Positions 40,337-49,144 of a DNA stretch of 64,000 bases are shown in pieces. Made by a program: the position numbers and the translations under genes. The stretch lies in assembly GCF_009852415.1 (NCBI RefSeq), contig NZ_WOXS01000002.1, positions 7,790,001 through 7,854,000 on the forward strand. Direction: 5' to 3'. Numbering within the stretch: the first letter of the stretch is position 1; each line of letters begins with the position of its first letter. Below the pieces are notes generated by a model that ran no database searches, was not told the DNA's origin, and worked only from the letters and a program-made list of their open reading frames with translations. The stretch is from Streptomyces sp. Tu 3180 (GTDB taxonomy: Bacteria; Actinomycetota; Actinomycetes; Streptomycetales; Streptomycetaceae).

Positions 40337-42274
40337 TCACCGCCTTCCGGCGATCAGGGGAGCCACCTTGGCGCGGGCGGCGCCGAGCACGCGCCGCGCC
40401 CCGCGCACCAGCTTCCGCACCGTACCGGGACGCGGGACGGGCACCACCAGCACCCGGCCGCCACCGGCGCGCAGCGCGAACGGCAGGCCCGCGTACCGCG
40501 GTTGCTCCGCACCGGGGTCCGGGGCGAGGGCGACCCGCCAGATCCCCCGGGGGAACCCGGACGGCAGGGTGGCCTCCAACCGCGCCCCCGCCCCGTCCGG
40601 TTCGCCGCTCAGCGTGCCGGAGGCGTGCAGCGTCCGGCCGGAGGAGGTGAACCTGAGCCCCACCCGTGCGCCGTCCGGCGCGTGCAGCGGGAGGCGGGCG
40701 CGCAGCCGGGCCCCGGAGACGGTGACGTCCGGCCGCCGCACACCGCCCAGGCCGAGCCGCCTGCCCTTGACGGCCGTGTCCAGCGAGAGGTTCCCGTGCG
40801 GCTCGGTCCAGTACGGCAGGACCGCACGGCCGCCGACGACGCCCGCGTACGGTTCGGGACGGGTGGCGCGCGGGGCGGGGCCCAGACGGCACTCCTTGGT
40901 CCAGCCGCCCAGCTTCACCCGGACGACGGCGTCCCACACCCCGTCGCCCGGCAGGGCGGCGGGGTCGACGGTCGCGGTCGCCCGCAGCACCAGCCGCACC
41001 CGCTCGCCGTCCTCGACGGCGACCGTCTCCCGGGTGAACTCCACGGGCTGGAAGTACTGGGCGGAGCTGGCGCGTTCGCGCAGCAGCAGATCCGCGGTGG
41101 CCTGGTCGAAGCGGGCCGCGGTCTCCGCGCCGACCCACGCCACCGCCTCCTCCACGCTCTTCGGCGGGTCGGTGAGCGGGGTGCGGACGGCGCCGGCGGG
41201 GAACGTCATCGGCTCGCGGGCGCAGGCGTACCCGGCGGTGAAACCGACGTGCAGCGAGCCGTCCCGCCACTCGACGTCCGTCGGCGCGGCCGTCGGCGCG
41301 ACCGAGGCCTCCCACTCGGCGAAGGCCACCACGTCGTCGTAGCGGTCGGCGGCGGTGAACGCGGCGACGACCTGCTGCGTCGGCTGCAACCCGGCCGCGA
41401 CGCCCGGGCCGAACCGCTCGACGACGACCTTGTGGATCTCCGCGAACAGCTCCCGGCGGTAGTCGTCCGGCAGCGCGAGCAGCCGCCGGGCGCGCAGCCG
41501 CTCCACCATCTCCACCCGCAGCCAGCGGCGGAACAGCCGGTCGCGCACCGGCCCCGGCTCGGTGTACCGCTCGACGACGTCGAGCGCCTCCCGCAGGTTC
41601 CCGAAGTACCCCACCGGGTCGAAGCGCTGGAAACCGGCGTTGGAGGCGTCGTCGCGTCTGATGTGGTAGTAGCAGACGTAGTCGCTCAGCACGGACACGT
41701 TGGCCGCGCGCAGGTACGCCTCGGTGACGAAGACGTGGTCCTCCAGCCGCCGCCGCCCCTCCGGGAAGCGCAGCCCGATGCGGTCGAGGAACTCCCGGCG
41801 GAACATCTTGTGCGGGGTGAGACTGTCGATCAGCGGGGCGTTCTCGACCGTCGCCCGCGGATGGTTGCGGCGGAACAGCTCCACCGGCACCCCGCGGTTC
41901 TTGCCGGCCATCTTGCCCACGACGACGTCGGCGCCGTGGGCGACGCCGTACTCGTACATCCGCTGCAGGGCCTCGTCGCCCAGGTAGTCGTCGTTGTCGA
42001 CGAACATCACGAACTCGCCCCTGGCGGCGGCGATCCCGACGTTGCGGGGCTTGCCGGACCAGCCGGAGTTCTCCTGGTGGATCACCCGCATCCGGGGGTC
42101 CTCGGCGGCGAGCCGGTCGAGCCGGGCCGGGGTCCCGTCGGTCGAGCCGTCGTCGACGAAGACGGCCTCGTACTCGTCGGGAGGCAGCGACTGCCGCTGC
42201 AGCGAGGCGATGCAGTCCTCGATGTAGACCCCCGGGTTGTACACGGGAACGATGACGCTGACCTTGACCGGCAT
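40337..42274 (-). CDS. Family 2 glycosyltransferase with long C-terminal region
   Basis: 645 residues. Residues 1-240 are a GT-A domain: VSVIVPVYNPGVYIEDCIASL, VFVDDGSTDGT, and the metal-binding FVDNDDY. Helices follow to about 330. From about 340 on, the chain is rich in beta strands and looks like two Ig-like or carbohydrate-binding modules (DVEWRDGSLHVGF; GARVGLRFTSSGRTLHASG). This plan recalls wall-teichoic-acid glycosyltransferases of the TarS/TarQ kind. No membrane helix is seen. Transcribed ahead of rmlC, it is the likely enzyme that uses the dTDP-rhamnose on a cell-surface glycan. Donor and acceptor are inferred. Confidence 0.85.
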   Translation of the reverse strand: MPVKVSVIVPVYNPGVYIEDCIASLQRQSLPPDEYEAVFVDDGSTDGTPARLDRLAAEDPRMRVIHQENSGWSGKPRNVGIAAARGEFVMFVDNDDYLGDEALQRMYEYGVAHGADVVVGKMAGKNRGVPVELFRRNHPRATVENAPLIDSLTPHKMFRREFLDRIGLRFPEGRRRLEDHVFVTEAYLRAANVSVLSDYVCYYHIRRDDASNAGFQRFDPVGYFGNLREALDVVERYTEPGPVRDRLFRRWLRVEMVERLRARRLLALPDDYRRELFAEIHKVVVERFGPGVAAGLQPTQQVVAAFTAADRYDDVVAFAEWEASVAPTAAPTDVEWRDGSLHVGFTAGYACAREPMTFPAGAVRTPLTDPPKSVEEAVAWVGAETAARFDQATADLLLRERASSAQYFQPVEFTRETVAVEDGERVRLVLRATATVDPAALPGDGVWDAVVRVKLGGWTKECRLGPAPRATRPEPYAGVVGGRAVLPYWTEPHGNLSLDTAVKGRRLGLGGVRRPDVTVSGARLRARLPLHAPDGARVGLRFTSSGRTLHASGTLSGEPDGAGARLEATLPSGFPRGIWRVALAPDPGAEQPRYAGLPFALRAGGGRVLVVPVPRPGTVRKLVRGARRVLGAARAKVAPLIAGRR

Positions 42275-42477
42275 CTGGATTTAGGGCCCTTCGGGTCTCT
42301 TGCCGTCGAACGGGCGGGCTTGGTGCGCGTTGCCCGATCGTAACCCCGCGGCCACCGTGGTCCCACCTTCCGACCACCGCCGAGACCGTGCCGTGATCAT
42401 CGCGGGCCGGTCCGCCCGATCGGCCCCCGCCGGCGCCCGGCCGGGGCGTGGCGGCCTGCGAACGGACCGGTGCCGCC

Positions 42478-42483
42478 TAGGCT
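42478..42483 (+). promoter_or_regulatory. -10 element TAGGCT, leaderless transcript
   Basis: TAGGCT ends seven bases before the GTG at 42491 with no ribosome binding site between. Confidence 0.5.
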
Positions 42484-42490
42484 GTCGTCC

Positions 42491-42994
42491 GTGCGACTGC
42501 TCCTGACCTCCGACACCCACCTGCCCAGGCGCGCCAAGCGGCTGCCCGCGCCGCTGCTCGACGAACTCCCGCGGGCGGACGTCGTGTTCCACGCCGGGGA
42601 CTGGGTCGACACGGCCACCCTCGACCTGTTGGAGAGCCGCAGCCGCCGCCTCGTCGGCGTGTACGGCAACAACGACGGGCCGGAGCTGCGCGCCCGGTTG
42701 CCGGAGGTCGCGTACGCGGAACTCGACGGGCTGCGCTTCGGCGTGGTCCACGAGACGGGGCCCGCCCGGGGGCGCGAGGACCGGTGCGCCGCGCGGTTCC
42801 CCGAGCTGGACGTGCTGGTCTTCGGGCACAGTCACATCCCGTGGGACACCACTGCCGCCACGGGACTTCGTCTGCTCAACCCGGGTTCGCCGACGGACCG
42901 CCGCCGGCAGCCGCACTGCACCTACATGACCGCCGTGATCGCCGGCGGCCGGCTCGACGAGGTGGAACTCCACCGGCTGCCCTCACGGCGGTGA
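42491..42994 (+). CDS. YfcE/MJ0936-type metallophosphoesterase
   Basis: 167 residues, GTG start. Two-metal calcineurin-like fold with all ligand motifs: SDTHLP (D, H), FHAGDWVD (GD), GVYGNNDG (GNxD), VHETG, and FGHSHIPW (GHxH). The small size and motif spacing fit the YfcE group, which hydrolyses phosphodiesters and cleaves simple aryl phosphates in vitro; the natural substrate is unknown. It is probably cytosolic, transcribed alone and followed by a hairpin. Confidence 0.9.
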   Translation: MRLLLTSDTHLPRRAKRLPAPLLDELPRADVVFHAGDWVDTATLDLLESRSRRLVGVYGNNDGPELRARLPEVAYAELDGLRFGVVHETGPARGREDRCAARFPELDVLVFGHSHIPWDTTAATGLRLLNPGSPTDRRRQPHCTYMTAVIAGGRLDEVELHRLPSRR

Positions 42995-43009
42995 CCCCGG
43001 GCTGACGGT

Positions 43010-43042
43010 CCGGGCCGCTTCGTGTCGGTGGAAGCGGCCCGG
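43010..43042 (+). terminator. Hairpin after the phosphoesterase
   Basis: CCGGGCCGCTTC (43010-43021) and GAAGCGGCCCGG (43031-43042) make a perfect 12-bp stem with loop GTGTCGGTG, 16 bases after the stop. The remainder up to 43288 shows nothing clear. Confidence 0.7.
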
Positions 43043-43288
43043 GCGCTGCGAGTAGATGCGCTCTCACGGACCTCCTTCCCACGATCGGAGGTGGTACCGG
43101 GCGACTACCCCTTCTCGCCGCACTCACACACCTTTTCTCGAATCCGTCGCTCCTGCGCGCCGGCGCGGTGGCGGGGACGGCGGCGGTGCGCGGCGGGCCG
43201 AAGGGCTCCTCCCGCGGGGGACTGCGCCACATCCGCCCCATGCGCCACATCCGGCACTCCGTCACGGCCGGGCCGCCGCCCCGCCGGC

Positions 43289-44551
43289 TCAACCACCCGC
43301 CGGGGAGGACCAGCCGGCCTCCACATGGCCGAGGCGCACCCGCTGCGGGTGGTCGCCGACGGGGACGGACGCGGTCTTCTCGCCGGTCGCGAAGTCGATC
43401 GCCGTCACCCGGTCCGCGCCGCTCTCGGAGACCACGCAGGACTTCCCGTCACCGCTGACCGTCGCCCAGTACGGCTTCGACACGGTGACCAGCGGCCCCT
43501 CCTTCAGGGTCGCGCGGTCGACGACGGTCGCGTAGTCGTCCATGGTGCCCGCCACGCAGATCTTGCCGCCGTCCGGCTTCACGGTGATGCCGTGGTGACG
43601 CGAGTCGTTGACCCAGGTGGTCCGGTCGTCGCTGGTGGCCGGGTTCTCCGGCAGGGTCTTGGTGCGGGTGATCCGGTCGGCGGCGACGTCGTACTCGAAG
43701 AAGCCGTTGAAGAAGGACACCTGGAAGTACAGCTTCGACTCGTCGGGGGAGAAGGCGGCCGGGCGGACCGCGTCCGAGTGGCTCCTCAGCCCGGCGGCGT
43801 CGAGCCGGTCGCGCATGTCGATCACCTTCACCTGCTCGAAGGTGGCCGCGTCCGCGACGGTGATGCGCCGGTCGCCCTTCGTCCAGTCCAGCCAGGTGGC
43901 GTCGAGCGCGGTGTTCACCTCGCCGATGGACATGTTCCAGATGTGCTTGCCGTCCTCGGTGAAGACGTTCTCGTGGGGCTTGTCGCCGGTGGCGAAGGAG
44001 CCGAGCTCCCGGCCGGTGGTGATGTCCAGCACGTGCACGGTGTTGGCGGTGGAGGCCGAGACGGCGACGCGCGTGCCGTCGGGGGAGACGGCCATGTGGT
44101 CGGAGCGGTGACCGGCCACGGGGAAGCGCCAGTTGATCCGGCCGGTGGCGAGGTCGAGGGAGACGACGTCGGCGAAGCTGGGCCGCGAGACGACCACGGA
44201 CCTGCCGTCGGGCGTGGAGTACATGTCGTCCACGAACTGGTCGTGGCCCTCGCCGACGCTGTTGCGGATGGCCATGAAGTAGATCCAGCGGATCGGGTCG
44301 GCGTTGATCTCGCTCATCCGCTCGTCCCGGTCGGGGATGACGTCGATCCGGCCGATCCTCGCGAAGTCACCGGTGGACTCGATGACGTCGGCGGTGCCGT
44401 CCCAGTTGTTGCCCACGAACAGCACCTCGCGCAGGGCGGCGGAGGAACCCGTGGCGGATTCGGCCGCGGTGGCGACGGCGGCCGGGACGGTGGCGGTCAG
44501 GGCCAGGGCGGCGGCGACGGAGCACAGGCGCACGGTTCTGCGGACCGGCAT
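43289..44551 (-). CDS. Secreted YncE-like beta-propeller protein
   Basis: 420 residues, ATG start after GGAGGGAG. Signal peptide (about 1-30, ending ATAAES). The rest consists of repeated blades with the SPDGxxV pattern: YSTPDGRSVVVSRP, VSPDGTRVAVSASTANTVHVLDITTG, FTEDGKHIWN, FSPDESKLYF, VKPDGGKICVAG. This is a seven-bladed propeller like YncE and surface-layer propellers, which bind partners or substrates rather than catalyse. It would be exported to the wall or medium. Function unknown. Confidence 0.85.
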   Translation of the reverse strand: MPVRRTVRLCSVAAALALTATVPAAVATAAESATGSSAALREVLFVGNNWDGTADVIESTGDFARIGRIDVIPDRDERMSEINADPIRWIYFMAIRNSVGEGHDQFVDDMYSTPDGRSVVVSRPSFADVVSLDLATGRINWRFPVAGHRSDHMAVSPDGTRVAVSASTANTVHVLDITTGRELGSFATGDKPHENVFTEDGKHIWNMSIGEVNTALDATWLDWTKGDRRITVADAATFEQVKVIDMRDRLDAAGLRSHSDAVRPAAFSPDESKLYFQVSFFNGFFEYDVAADRITRTKTLPENPATSDDRTTWVNDSRHHGITVKPDGGKICVAGTMDDYATVVDRATLKEGPLVTVSKPYWATVSGDGKSCVVSESGADRVTAIDFATGEKTASVPVGDHPQRVRLGHVEAGWSSPAGG

Positions 44552-44905
44552 GACTGCTCCCTCCTCTGCGGGTGGGGGGTGGACCGTGCTTTATGACGAG
44601 AGCATGCCAAAAAGGGGGCGGAAATCCGGGCAGGAGCGCTTCCGGAACCAACTTACTGAAAAGTAAGGAGAGTTCGCCCCCACCACAAGACCGCGTGCAC
44701 GACAGAACGAGGTCCGCCGCGGGAAGGGCGGGGACCGACAGCGATCAGGAGGAGGGCTCGACGCCCCCGGAGGACGGCGTCCGGGGCGCGTGCCCGCGCG
44801 CCTGCCCCGGCCGTACCGGCAGGAACCCGCGCCGGAACCGTCCCGGGGCGGGTTCCGGGGCGGTGAACTCCGTACCGCCGTCCCCCTGCCGCTCCTCGTC
44901 CGCTC
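44552..44905. other. Intergenic region with an operator-like palindrome
   Basis: About 350 bases between the NTF2-like gene and the propeller gene, both on the minus strand. The part from 44585 to 44675 is A+T-rich and carries the palindrome described at 44652; the rest shows no gene. Confidence 0.4.
44652..44667. promoter_or_regulatory. Operator-like palindrome CTTACT-GAAA-AGTAAG
   Basis: A perfect 6+6 repeat with a four-base centre, rare in DNA of this composition. TTACT-N4-AGTAA is typical of TetR/MarR-type sites. It lies about 100 bases before the propeller gene, whose expression it could control; no regulator gene is adjacent. Confidence 0.5.
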
Positions 44906-45271
44906 CTACTCGTCCCACGCCTGGATCATCGTCTGCTCGGTGATCCTGCCGTCCCGCAGCGAGATCATCGACTCGGAGAGCACCCGCACCCCGTCCGGGT
45001 ACACGCAGCTCTCGCTGTAGGCGGCGCGATCGCCCTGCACGACGCACTGCTCCAGCTTGTGCGTCATGTCGCGGCTGTAGACGTCGTCGAGCAGGGCGGC
45101 GATCTCGTCCCTGCCGTGCAGGACCTTGGGGTGGCTGGGCTGGGTGTTGCGGTCCACGATGCGCAGTTCCGCGTCGTCCGAGTAGAGCGACACGAGGTGC
45201 GCCGACGTGTCCGCCTCGATGCCCCGGCGCAGTGTGTCGGTGCCGAAGACCGGCTGTGCCGCGGTTCCCAT
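44906..45271 (-). CDS. NTF2-like / SnoaL-fold protein
   Basis: 121 residues, ATG start after GGAGGAGGT. Cone-shaped NTF2 fold: helix GTDTLRRGIEADTSAHLVSLYSDDAELRIVD, then RNTQPSHPKVLHGRDEIAALLDDVYSRDMTH, and C-terminal strands CVVQGDRAAYSESCVYPDGVRVLSESMISLRDGRI. Members act as ketosteroid-isomerase-like enzymes, cyclases or ligand binders. No signal peptide. Unrelated in detail to the NTF2-like protein at 142. Function unknown. Confidence 0.82.
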   Translation of the reverse strand: MGTAAQPVFGTDTLRRGIEADTSAHLVSLYSDDAELRIVDRNTQPSHPKVLHGRDEIAALLDDVYSRDMTHKLEQCVVQGDRAAYSESCVYPDGVRVLSESMISLRDGRITEQTMIQAWDE

Positions 45272-45386
45272 GGTGACCTACCTCCTCCGAGGCCACGGCC
45301 CGGTTCCTCCCGCGGGCCGGGACGGCCTCTCCTACGAGGCTCCTCCGGCCCGCCGGGCGCGGCAAGCCAGGCCCGCGCCCCCGCGC

Positions 45387-47141
45387 TCACCCACCCGTCG
45401 CCAGGAACTGCGTGGCCGCCAGCTCCGCGTACAGCGGATCGGCGGTCACCAGCTCCCGGTGCGTGCCGACCGCGCGGACCCGGCCCGCGTCCATCACCAC
45501 GATCCGGTCGGCCATCGTCACCGTGGACAGCCGGTGCGCGACGACCAGCACCGTCGTCGTACGGGCCACGTCGGCGACGGTGTCGCGCAGCGCCGCCTCG
45601 TTCACCGCGTCGAGCTGCGAGGTGGCCTCGTCGAGCAGCAGCAGGCGGGGCCGGCGCAGCAGCGCGCGGGCGATGGCGACGCGCTGGCGTTCGCCGCCGG
45701 ACAGCTTGGTGCCGCGGTGCCCGACCAGGGTGCCGAGCCCGTCCGGCAGCCTGGACACCAGACCGTCCAGCCGGGTCGTCTTCAGCACCCGCGTCAGGGT
45801 CTCGTCGTCCGCCCCGGGGTTGCCGAGCAGCAGGTTGTCCCGCAGGGAGCCCGACAGCACCGGCGCGTCCTGCTCCACGTAGCCGATCGCGGCCCGCAGC
45901 CGCGGCAGCTCCCAGTCGGCCAGGTCGCGGCCGTCGAGCCTGATCACGCCGGAGTCGGGGTCGTAGAACCGCTCGATGAGGGAGAAGACGGTGGTCTTGC
46001 CCGCGCCGGACGGACCGACGAACGCGGTCATCCCGCGGGCCGGCACGGTGAACGTCACCCCGTGGTGGACGTACGGCAGGTCGTCGGCGTACCGGAAGCG
46101 GACGTCCTCGAAGGCGAGCGCCGCGGGCGCCGTGCCGGGCTCGGGCAACGGCGCGGGCCCGCCGGCCGGCTCGGCGGGCAGCCGCAGCGCCTCCTGGATC
46201 CGGGCGAGGGCGGCGCTGCCCGTCTGGTACTGCGTGATCGCGCCGACGACCTCCTGGATCGGCGCCATGAGGTAGAAGACGAACAGCAGGAACGCCACCA
46301 GCGTCCCGATGTCGACGGCGCCCGTCGCCACCCGCGCCCCGCCCACCGCGAGCACCGTGATGAACGCGACCTGCAGCGCCAGCCCGGCCGTGTTGCCCGC
46401 CGCGGCCGACCACTTGGCGGCGTGCACGCTCTGCCGCCACGACTCGTGCGCGGCCTCGTGCAGCGTGCGCTCCTCCCGGGGCTCGGCGCCGGACGCCTTC
46501 ACCGTGCGCAGCGCGCCGAGCACCCGCTCCAGCGAGGCCCCCATCACGCCGACCGCGTCCTGGGCCCGCCGGCTGGCCCGGTTGATGCGCGGCACGATCA
46601 CGCCGAGCACCGTGCCCATGCCCGCGATCACGGCCAGCGTGACGCCCAGCAGCACCGGATCCACGAAACCCATCAGCACCACGGTCGCGACCAGCGTGAG
46701 CCCGCCCGTGCCGAGACCGACCAGCGAGTCCGTGGTGACCTCGCGCAGCAGGGTGGTGTCGGAGGTGACGCGGGCCATCAGATCGCCCGGCTCGGTGCGG
46801 TCCACGGCCGGTATCCGCAACCGGAGCAGGTACGACGACAGCCTGCGCCGCGCCCCCAGCACCACCGACTCGGCGGTGCGCCGCAGCACGTACGAGCCGA
46901 GCGCGCCCAGCACGGCGTTGGCGACGACGAGCGCCGACATCGTCAGCAGCGCGCCGGCGACGGTCCGGCCGGCGGCGAGGTCGTCGATCAGTTCCCGGGC
47001 CACCAGGGGCAGCATCAGGCCCGTCGCGCCGGTCATCAGCGAGAGCGCCGCGCCGCCCAGCAGGGCCCACCGGTGCGGCCGTACGTATCCGAGGAGCAGC
47101 CGCCAGGGGGGCGGGGCGGTCTCCTGCGCTGCGATGCTCAC
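45387..47141 (-). CDS. ABC exporter, fused permease and ATPase (MsbA/LmrA type)
   Basis: 584 residues, GTG start with AAGGAG five bases upstream. Six membrane helices fill about 15-320 (ALLGGAALSLMTGATGLMLPL; ALLTMSALVVANAVLGALGSYV). The ATPase domain (about 345-580) has Walker A GPSGAGKTT, Q-loop YVEQDAPVLSG, signature LSGGERQRV, Walker B LLLLDEATSQLD and switch VVAHRLSTV. It works as a homodimer exporting lipids, drugs or peptides; nothing nearby reveals the cargo. Transcribed alone. Confidence 0.92.
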   Translation of the reverse strand: MSIAAQETAPPPWRLLLGYVRPHRWALLGGAALSLMTGATGLMLPLVARELIDDLAAGRTVAGALLTMSALVVANAVLGALGSYVLRRTAESVVLGARRRLSSYLLRLRIPAVDRTEPGDLMARVTSDTTLLREVTTDSLVGLGTGGLTLVATVVLMGFVDPVLLGVTLAVIAGMGTVLGVIVPRINRASRRAQDAVGVMGASLERVLGALRTVKASGAEPREERTLHEAAHESWRQSVHAAKWSAAAGNTAGLALQVAFITVLAVGGARVATGAVDIGTLVAFLLFVFYLMAPIQEVVGAITQYQTGSAALARIQEALRLPAEPAGGPAPLPEPGTAPAALAFEDVRFRYADDLPYVHHGVTFTVPARGMTAFVGPSGAGKTTVFSLIERFYDPDSGVIRLDGRDLADWELPRLRAAIGYVEQDAPVLSGSLRDNLLLGNPGADDETLTRVLKTTRLDGLVSRLPDGLGTLVGHRGTKLSGGERQRVAIARALLRRPRLLLLDEATSQLDAVNEAALRDTVADVARTTTVLVVAHRLSTVTMADRIVVMDAGRVRAVGTHRELVTADPLYAELAATQFLATGG

Positions 47142-47327
47142 GTCGCTCCTTCACCGGTCGGACGGGGTGTTCAGGCTACGTCGAGCGGGCGGGGCGGCGG
47201 CACGGGCCGCGGGATCCGCGCGCCGCGACACGGACCACGACCTGCGGCGGAGCCGATCGGCCGCCTTACCGATCAGTCACCCGTAGGGTCGAGGGGACGA
47301 ACAGCGGTCGACGAAGGAGTCAGCACC

Positions 47328-48413
47328 ATGGCGCAGGAAGTACGCGGTGTGATCGCACCGGGCAAGGACGAGCCGGTACGGATCGAGACGGTCGTCGTAC
47401 CCGATCCCGGGCCGGGGGAGGCGGTCGTCCGCGTCCAGGCCTGCGGGGTGTGCCACACCGATCTGCACTACAAGCAGGGCGGCATCAGCGACGACTTCCC
47501 CTTCCTGCTCGGCCACGAGGCCGCGGGCGTCGTGGAGTCGGTGGGGGACGGCGTCACCGACGTCGGGCCCGGCGACTTCGTGATCCTCAACTGGCGCGCG
47601 GTGTGCGGGAAGTGCCGGGCCTGTCTGCGCGGACGCCCCTGGTACTGCTTCGACACCCACAACGCGCAGCAGAGGATGACCCTCACCGACGGCACCGAAC
47701 TCTCCCCGGCCCTGGGCATCGGTGCCTTCGCCGAGAAGACGCTCGTGGCCGCCGGACAGTGCACCAAGGTCGACCCCGCCGTCTCCGCGCAGGTCGCCGG
47801 GCTGCTCGGCTGCGGGGTGATGGCCGGCATCGGCGCCGCGATCAACACCGGGAACGTCGGCCGGGGCGACTCGGTCGCGGTCATCGGCTGCGGCGGCGTC
47901 GGGGACGCGGCCGTCGCCGGATCCCGCCTCGCCGGAGCAGCGAAGATCATCGCCGTCGACATCGACGACCGCAAGCTCGAGACCGCGCGCTCCATGGGAG
48001 CCACCCACACCGTCAACTCCCGCGAGACCGACCCGGTCGAGGCGATCCGCGAGCTCACCGGCGGCTTCGGCGCCGACGTCGTCATCGAGGCCGTCGGCCG
48101 CCCCGAGACCTACCGGCAGGCGTTCTACGCCCGCGACCTGGCCGGCACGGTCGTCCTCGTCGGCGTGCCCACGCCCGAGATGAAGCTCGAACTGCCGCTG
48201 CTGGACGTCTTCGGCCGCGGCGGCTCCCTGAAGTCCTCCTGGTACGGCGACTGCCTGCCCTCCCGCGACTTCCCGATGCTGATCGACCTCCATCTCCAGG
48301 GACGGCTGGACCTGGCGGCGTTCGTCACCGAGACCGTTCAACTGGACCAGGTGGAGAAGGCGTTCGAGCGGATGCACCGCGGCGACGTCCTGCGCTCGGT
48401 GGTGGTGCTCTGA
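47328..48413 (+). CDS. mscR: S-(hydroxymethyl)mycothiol dehydrogenase (mycothiol-dependent formaldehyde dehydrogenase)
   Basis: 361 residues, ATG start after GAAGGAGT. Zinc alcohol dehydrogenase fold: catalytic zinc ligands Cys42, His63 (GHEAAG) and a later Cys; structural zinc site Cys93, Cys96, Cys99 and Cys107; NAD motif IGCGGVG near 190 with the following acidic DID. The N-terminus MAQEVRGVIAPGKDEPVRIE and overall sequence match the actinobacterial mycothiol-dependent enzyme (MscR/AdhE2), which oxidises the formaldehyde-mycothiol adduct, and also nitrosomycothiol. The metallo-hydrolase gene downstream overlaps its stop. Confidence 0.9.
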   Translation: MAQEVRGVIAPGKDEPVRIETVVVPDPGPGEAVVRVQACGVCHTDLHYKQGGISDDFPFLLGHEAAGVVESVGDGVTDVGPGDFVILNWRAVCGKCRACLRGRPWYCFDTHNAQQRMTLTDGTELSPALGIGAFAEKTLVAAGQCTKVDPAVSAQVAGLLGCGVMAGIGAAINTGNVGRGDSVAVIGCGGVGDAAVAGSRLAGAAKIIAVDIDDRKLETARSMGATHTVNSRETDPVEAIRELTGGFGADVVIEAVGRPETYRQAFYARDLAGTVVLVGVPTPEMKLELPLLDVFGRGGSLKSSWYGDCLPSRDFPMLIDLHLQGRLDLAAFVTETVQLDQVEKAFERMHRGDVLRSVVVL

Positions 48414-49042
48414 TGGCCGCCCGCATCGAACGCCTCGTCACCTCCGGGCAGTTCAGCCTCGACGGCGGCACCTGGGACGTCGACAACAACGTGTGGATCG
48501 TCGGCGACGACCACGAGGCGATCGTCATCGACGCCGCCCACGACGCCGACGCCATCGCCGAGGCCGTCGGCGACCGCCGGCTGACGGCCATCGTGTGCAC
48601 CCACGCCCACAACGACCACATCGACGCCGCGCCCGCCCTCGCCGAGCGCACCGGTGCCACCGTCTGGCTGCACCACGACGACCTGCCGTTGTGGAAGCAG
48701 ACCCACCCGGGCCGCGACCCCGACGCCTGGCTGGTCGACGGCCAGGTGATCGAGGCCGCCGGCGCCGACCTCAGGGTGCTGCACACCCCGGGACACGCGC
48801 CGGGGGCGGTGTGCCTGTACGACCCGGGGCTGGCGACCGTGTTCACCGGCGACACCCTCTTCCAGGGCGGCCCCGGCGCCACCGGCCGTTCGTACTCCCA
48901 CTTCCCGACGATCATCGACTCGATCCGGGACCGGCTGCTGACCCTCCCGCCCGGGACGAAGGTCCTCACCGGCCACGGCGACCCGACCACCATCGGTGCG
49001 GAGGCCCCGCACCTGGACGAGTGGATCGCCCGCGGCCACTGA
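48413..49042 (+). CDS. Metallo-beta-lactamase-fold hydrolase, partner of MscR
   Basis: 209 residues, ATG overlapping the mscR stop (TGATG). Dinuclear metal motif THAHNDHID (His64, His66, Asp68, His69), further ligands in HTPGHAPG and FTGDTLF, and LTGHGDPT at the end, the glyoxalase II-like pattern. Tight coupling suggests it acts on the thioester made by MscR (formylmycothiol to formate and mycothiol). That reaction is inferred from context; the family is certain. Confidence 0.88.
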   Translation: MAARIERLVTSGQFSLDGGTWDVDNNVWIVGDDHEAIVIDAAHDADAIAEAVGDRRLTAIVCTHAHNDHIDAAPALAERTGATVWLHHDDLPLWKQTHPGRDPDAWLVDGQVIEAAGADLRVLHTPGHAPGAVCLYDPGLATVFTGDTLFQGGPGATGRSYSHFPTIIDSIRDRLLTLPPGTKVLTGHGDPTTIGAEAPHLDEWIARGH

Positions 49043-49050
49043 GGGGGCCC

Positions 49051-49066
49051 GGCCGGGTGACCGGCC
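49051..49066. other. Short hairpin followed by six A
   Basis: GGCCGG-GTGA-CCGGCC (49051-49066) then AAAAAA. A stable tetraloop hairpin downstream of the mscR pair; the tract is A rather than T on the coding strand, so it is not a classic intrinsic terminator for these genes. Confidence 0.4.
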
Positions 49067-49144
49067 AAAAAAGGCGACAGGAGATGTCCGGCTTACCCGT
49101 CATCCTCGAGGGGACAGCAGAGCGCTGACGACGGGAGGCCGGAC

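Noticed and set aside
45207..47290. In-frame extension upstream of the mscR start, giving a protein of over 1000 residues
   Set aside because: The extension is antisense to the ABC exporter; MscR starts at ATG 47328 with a strong ribosome site and the family N-terminus.
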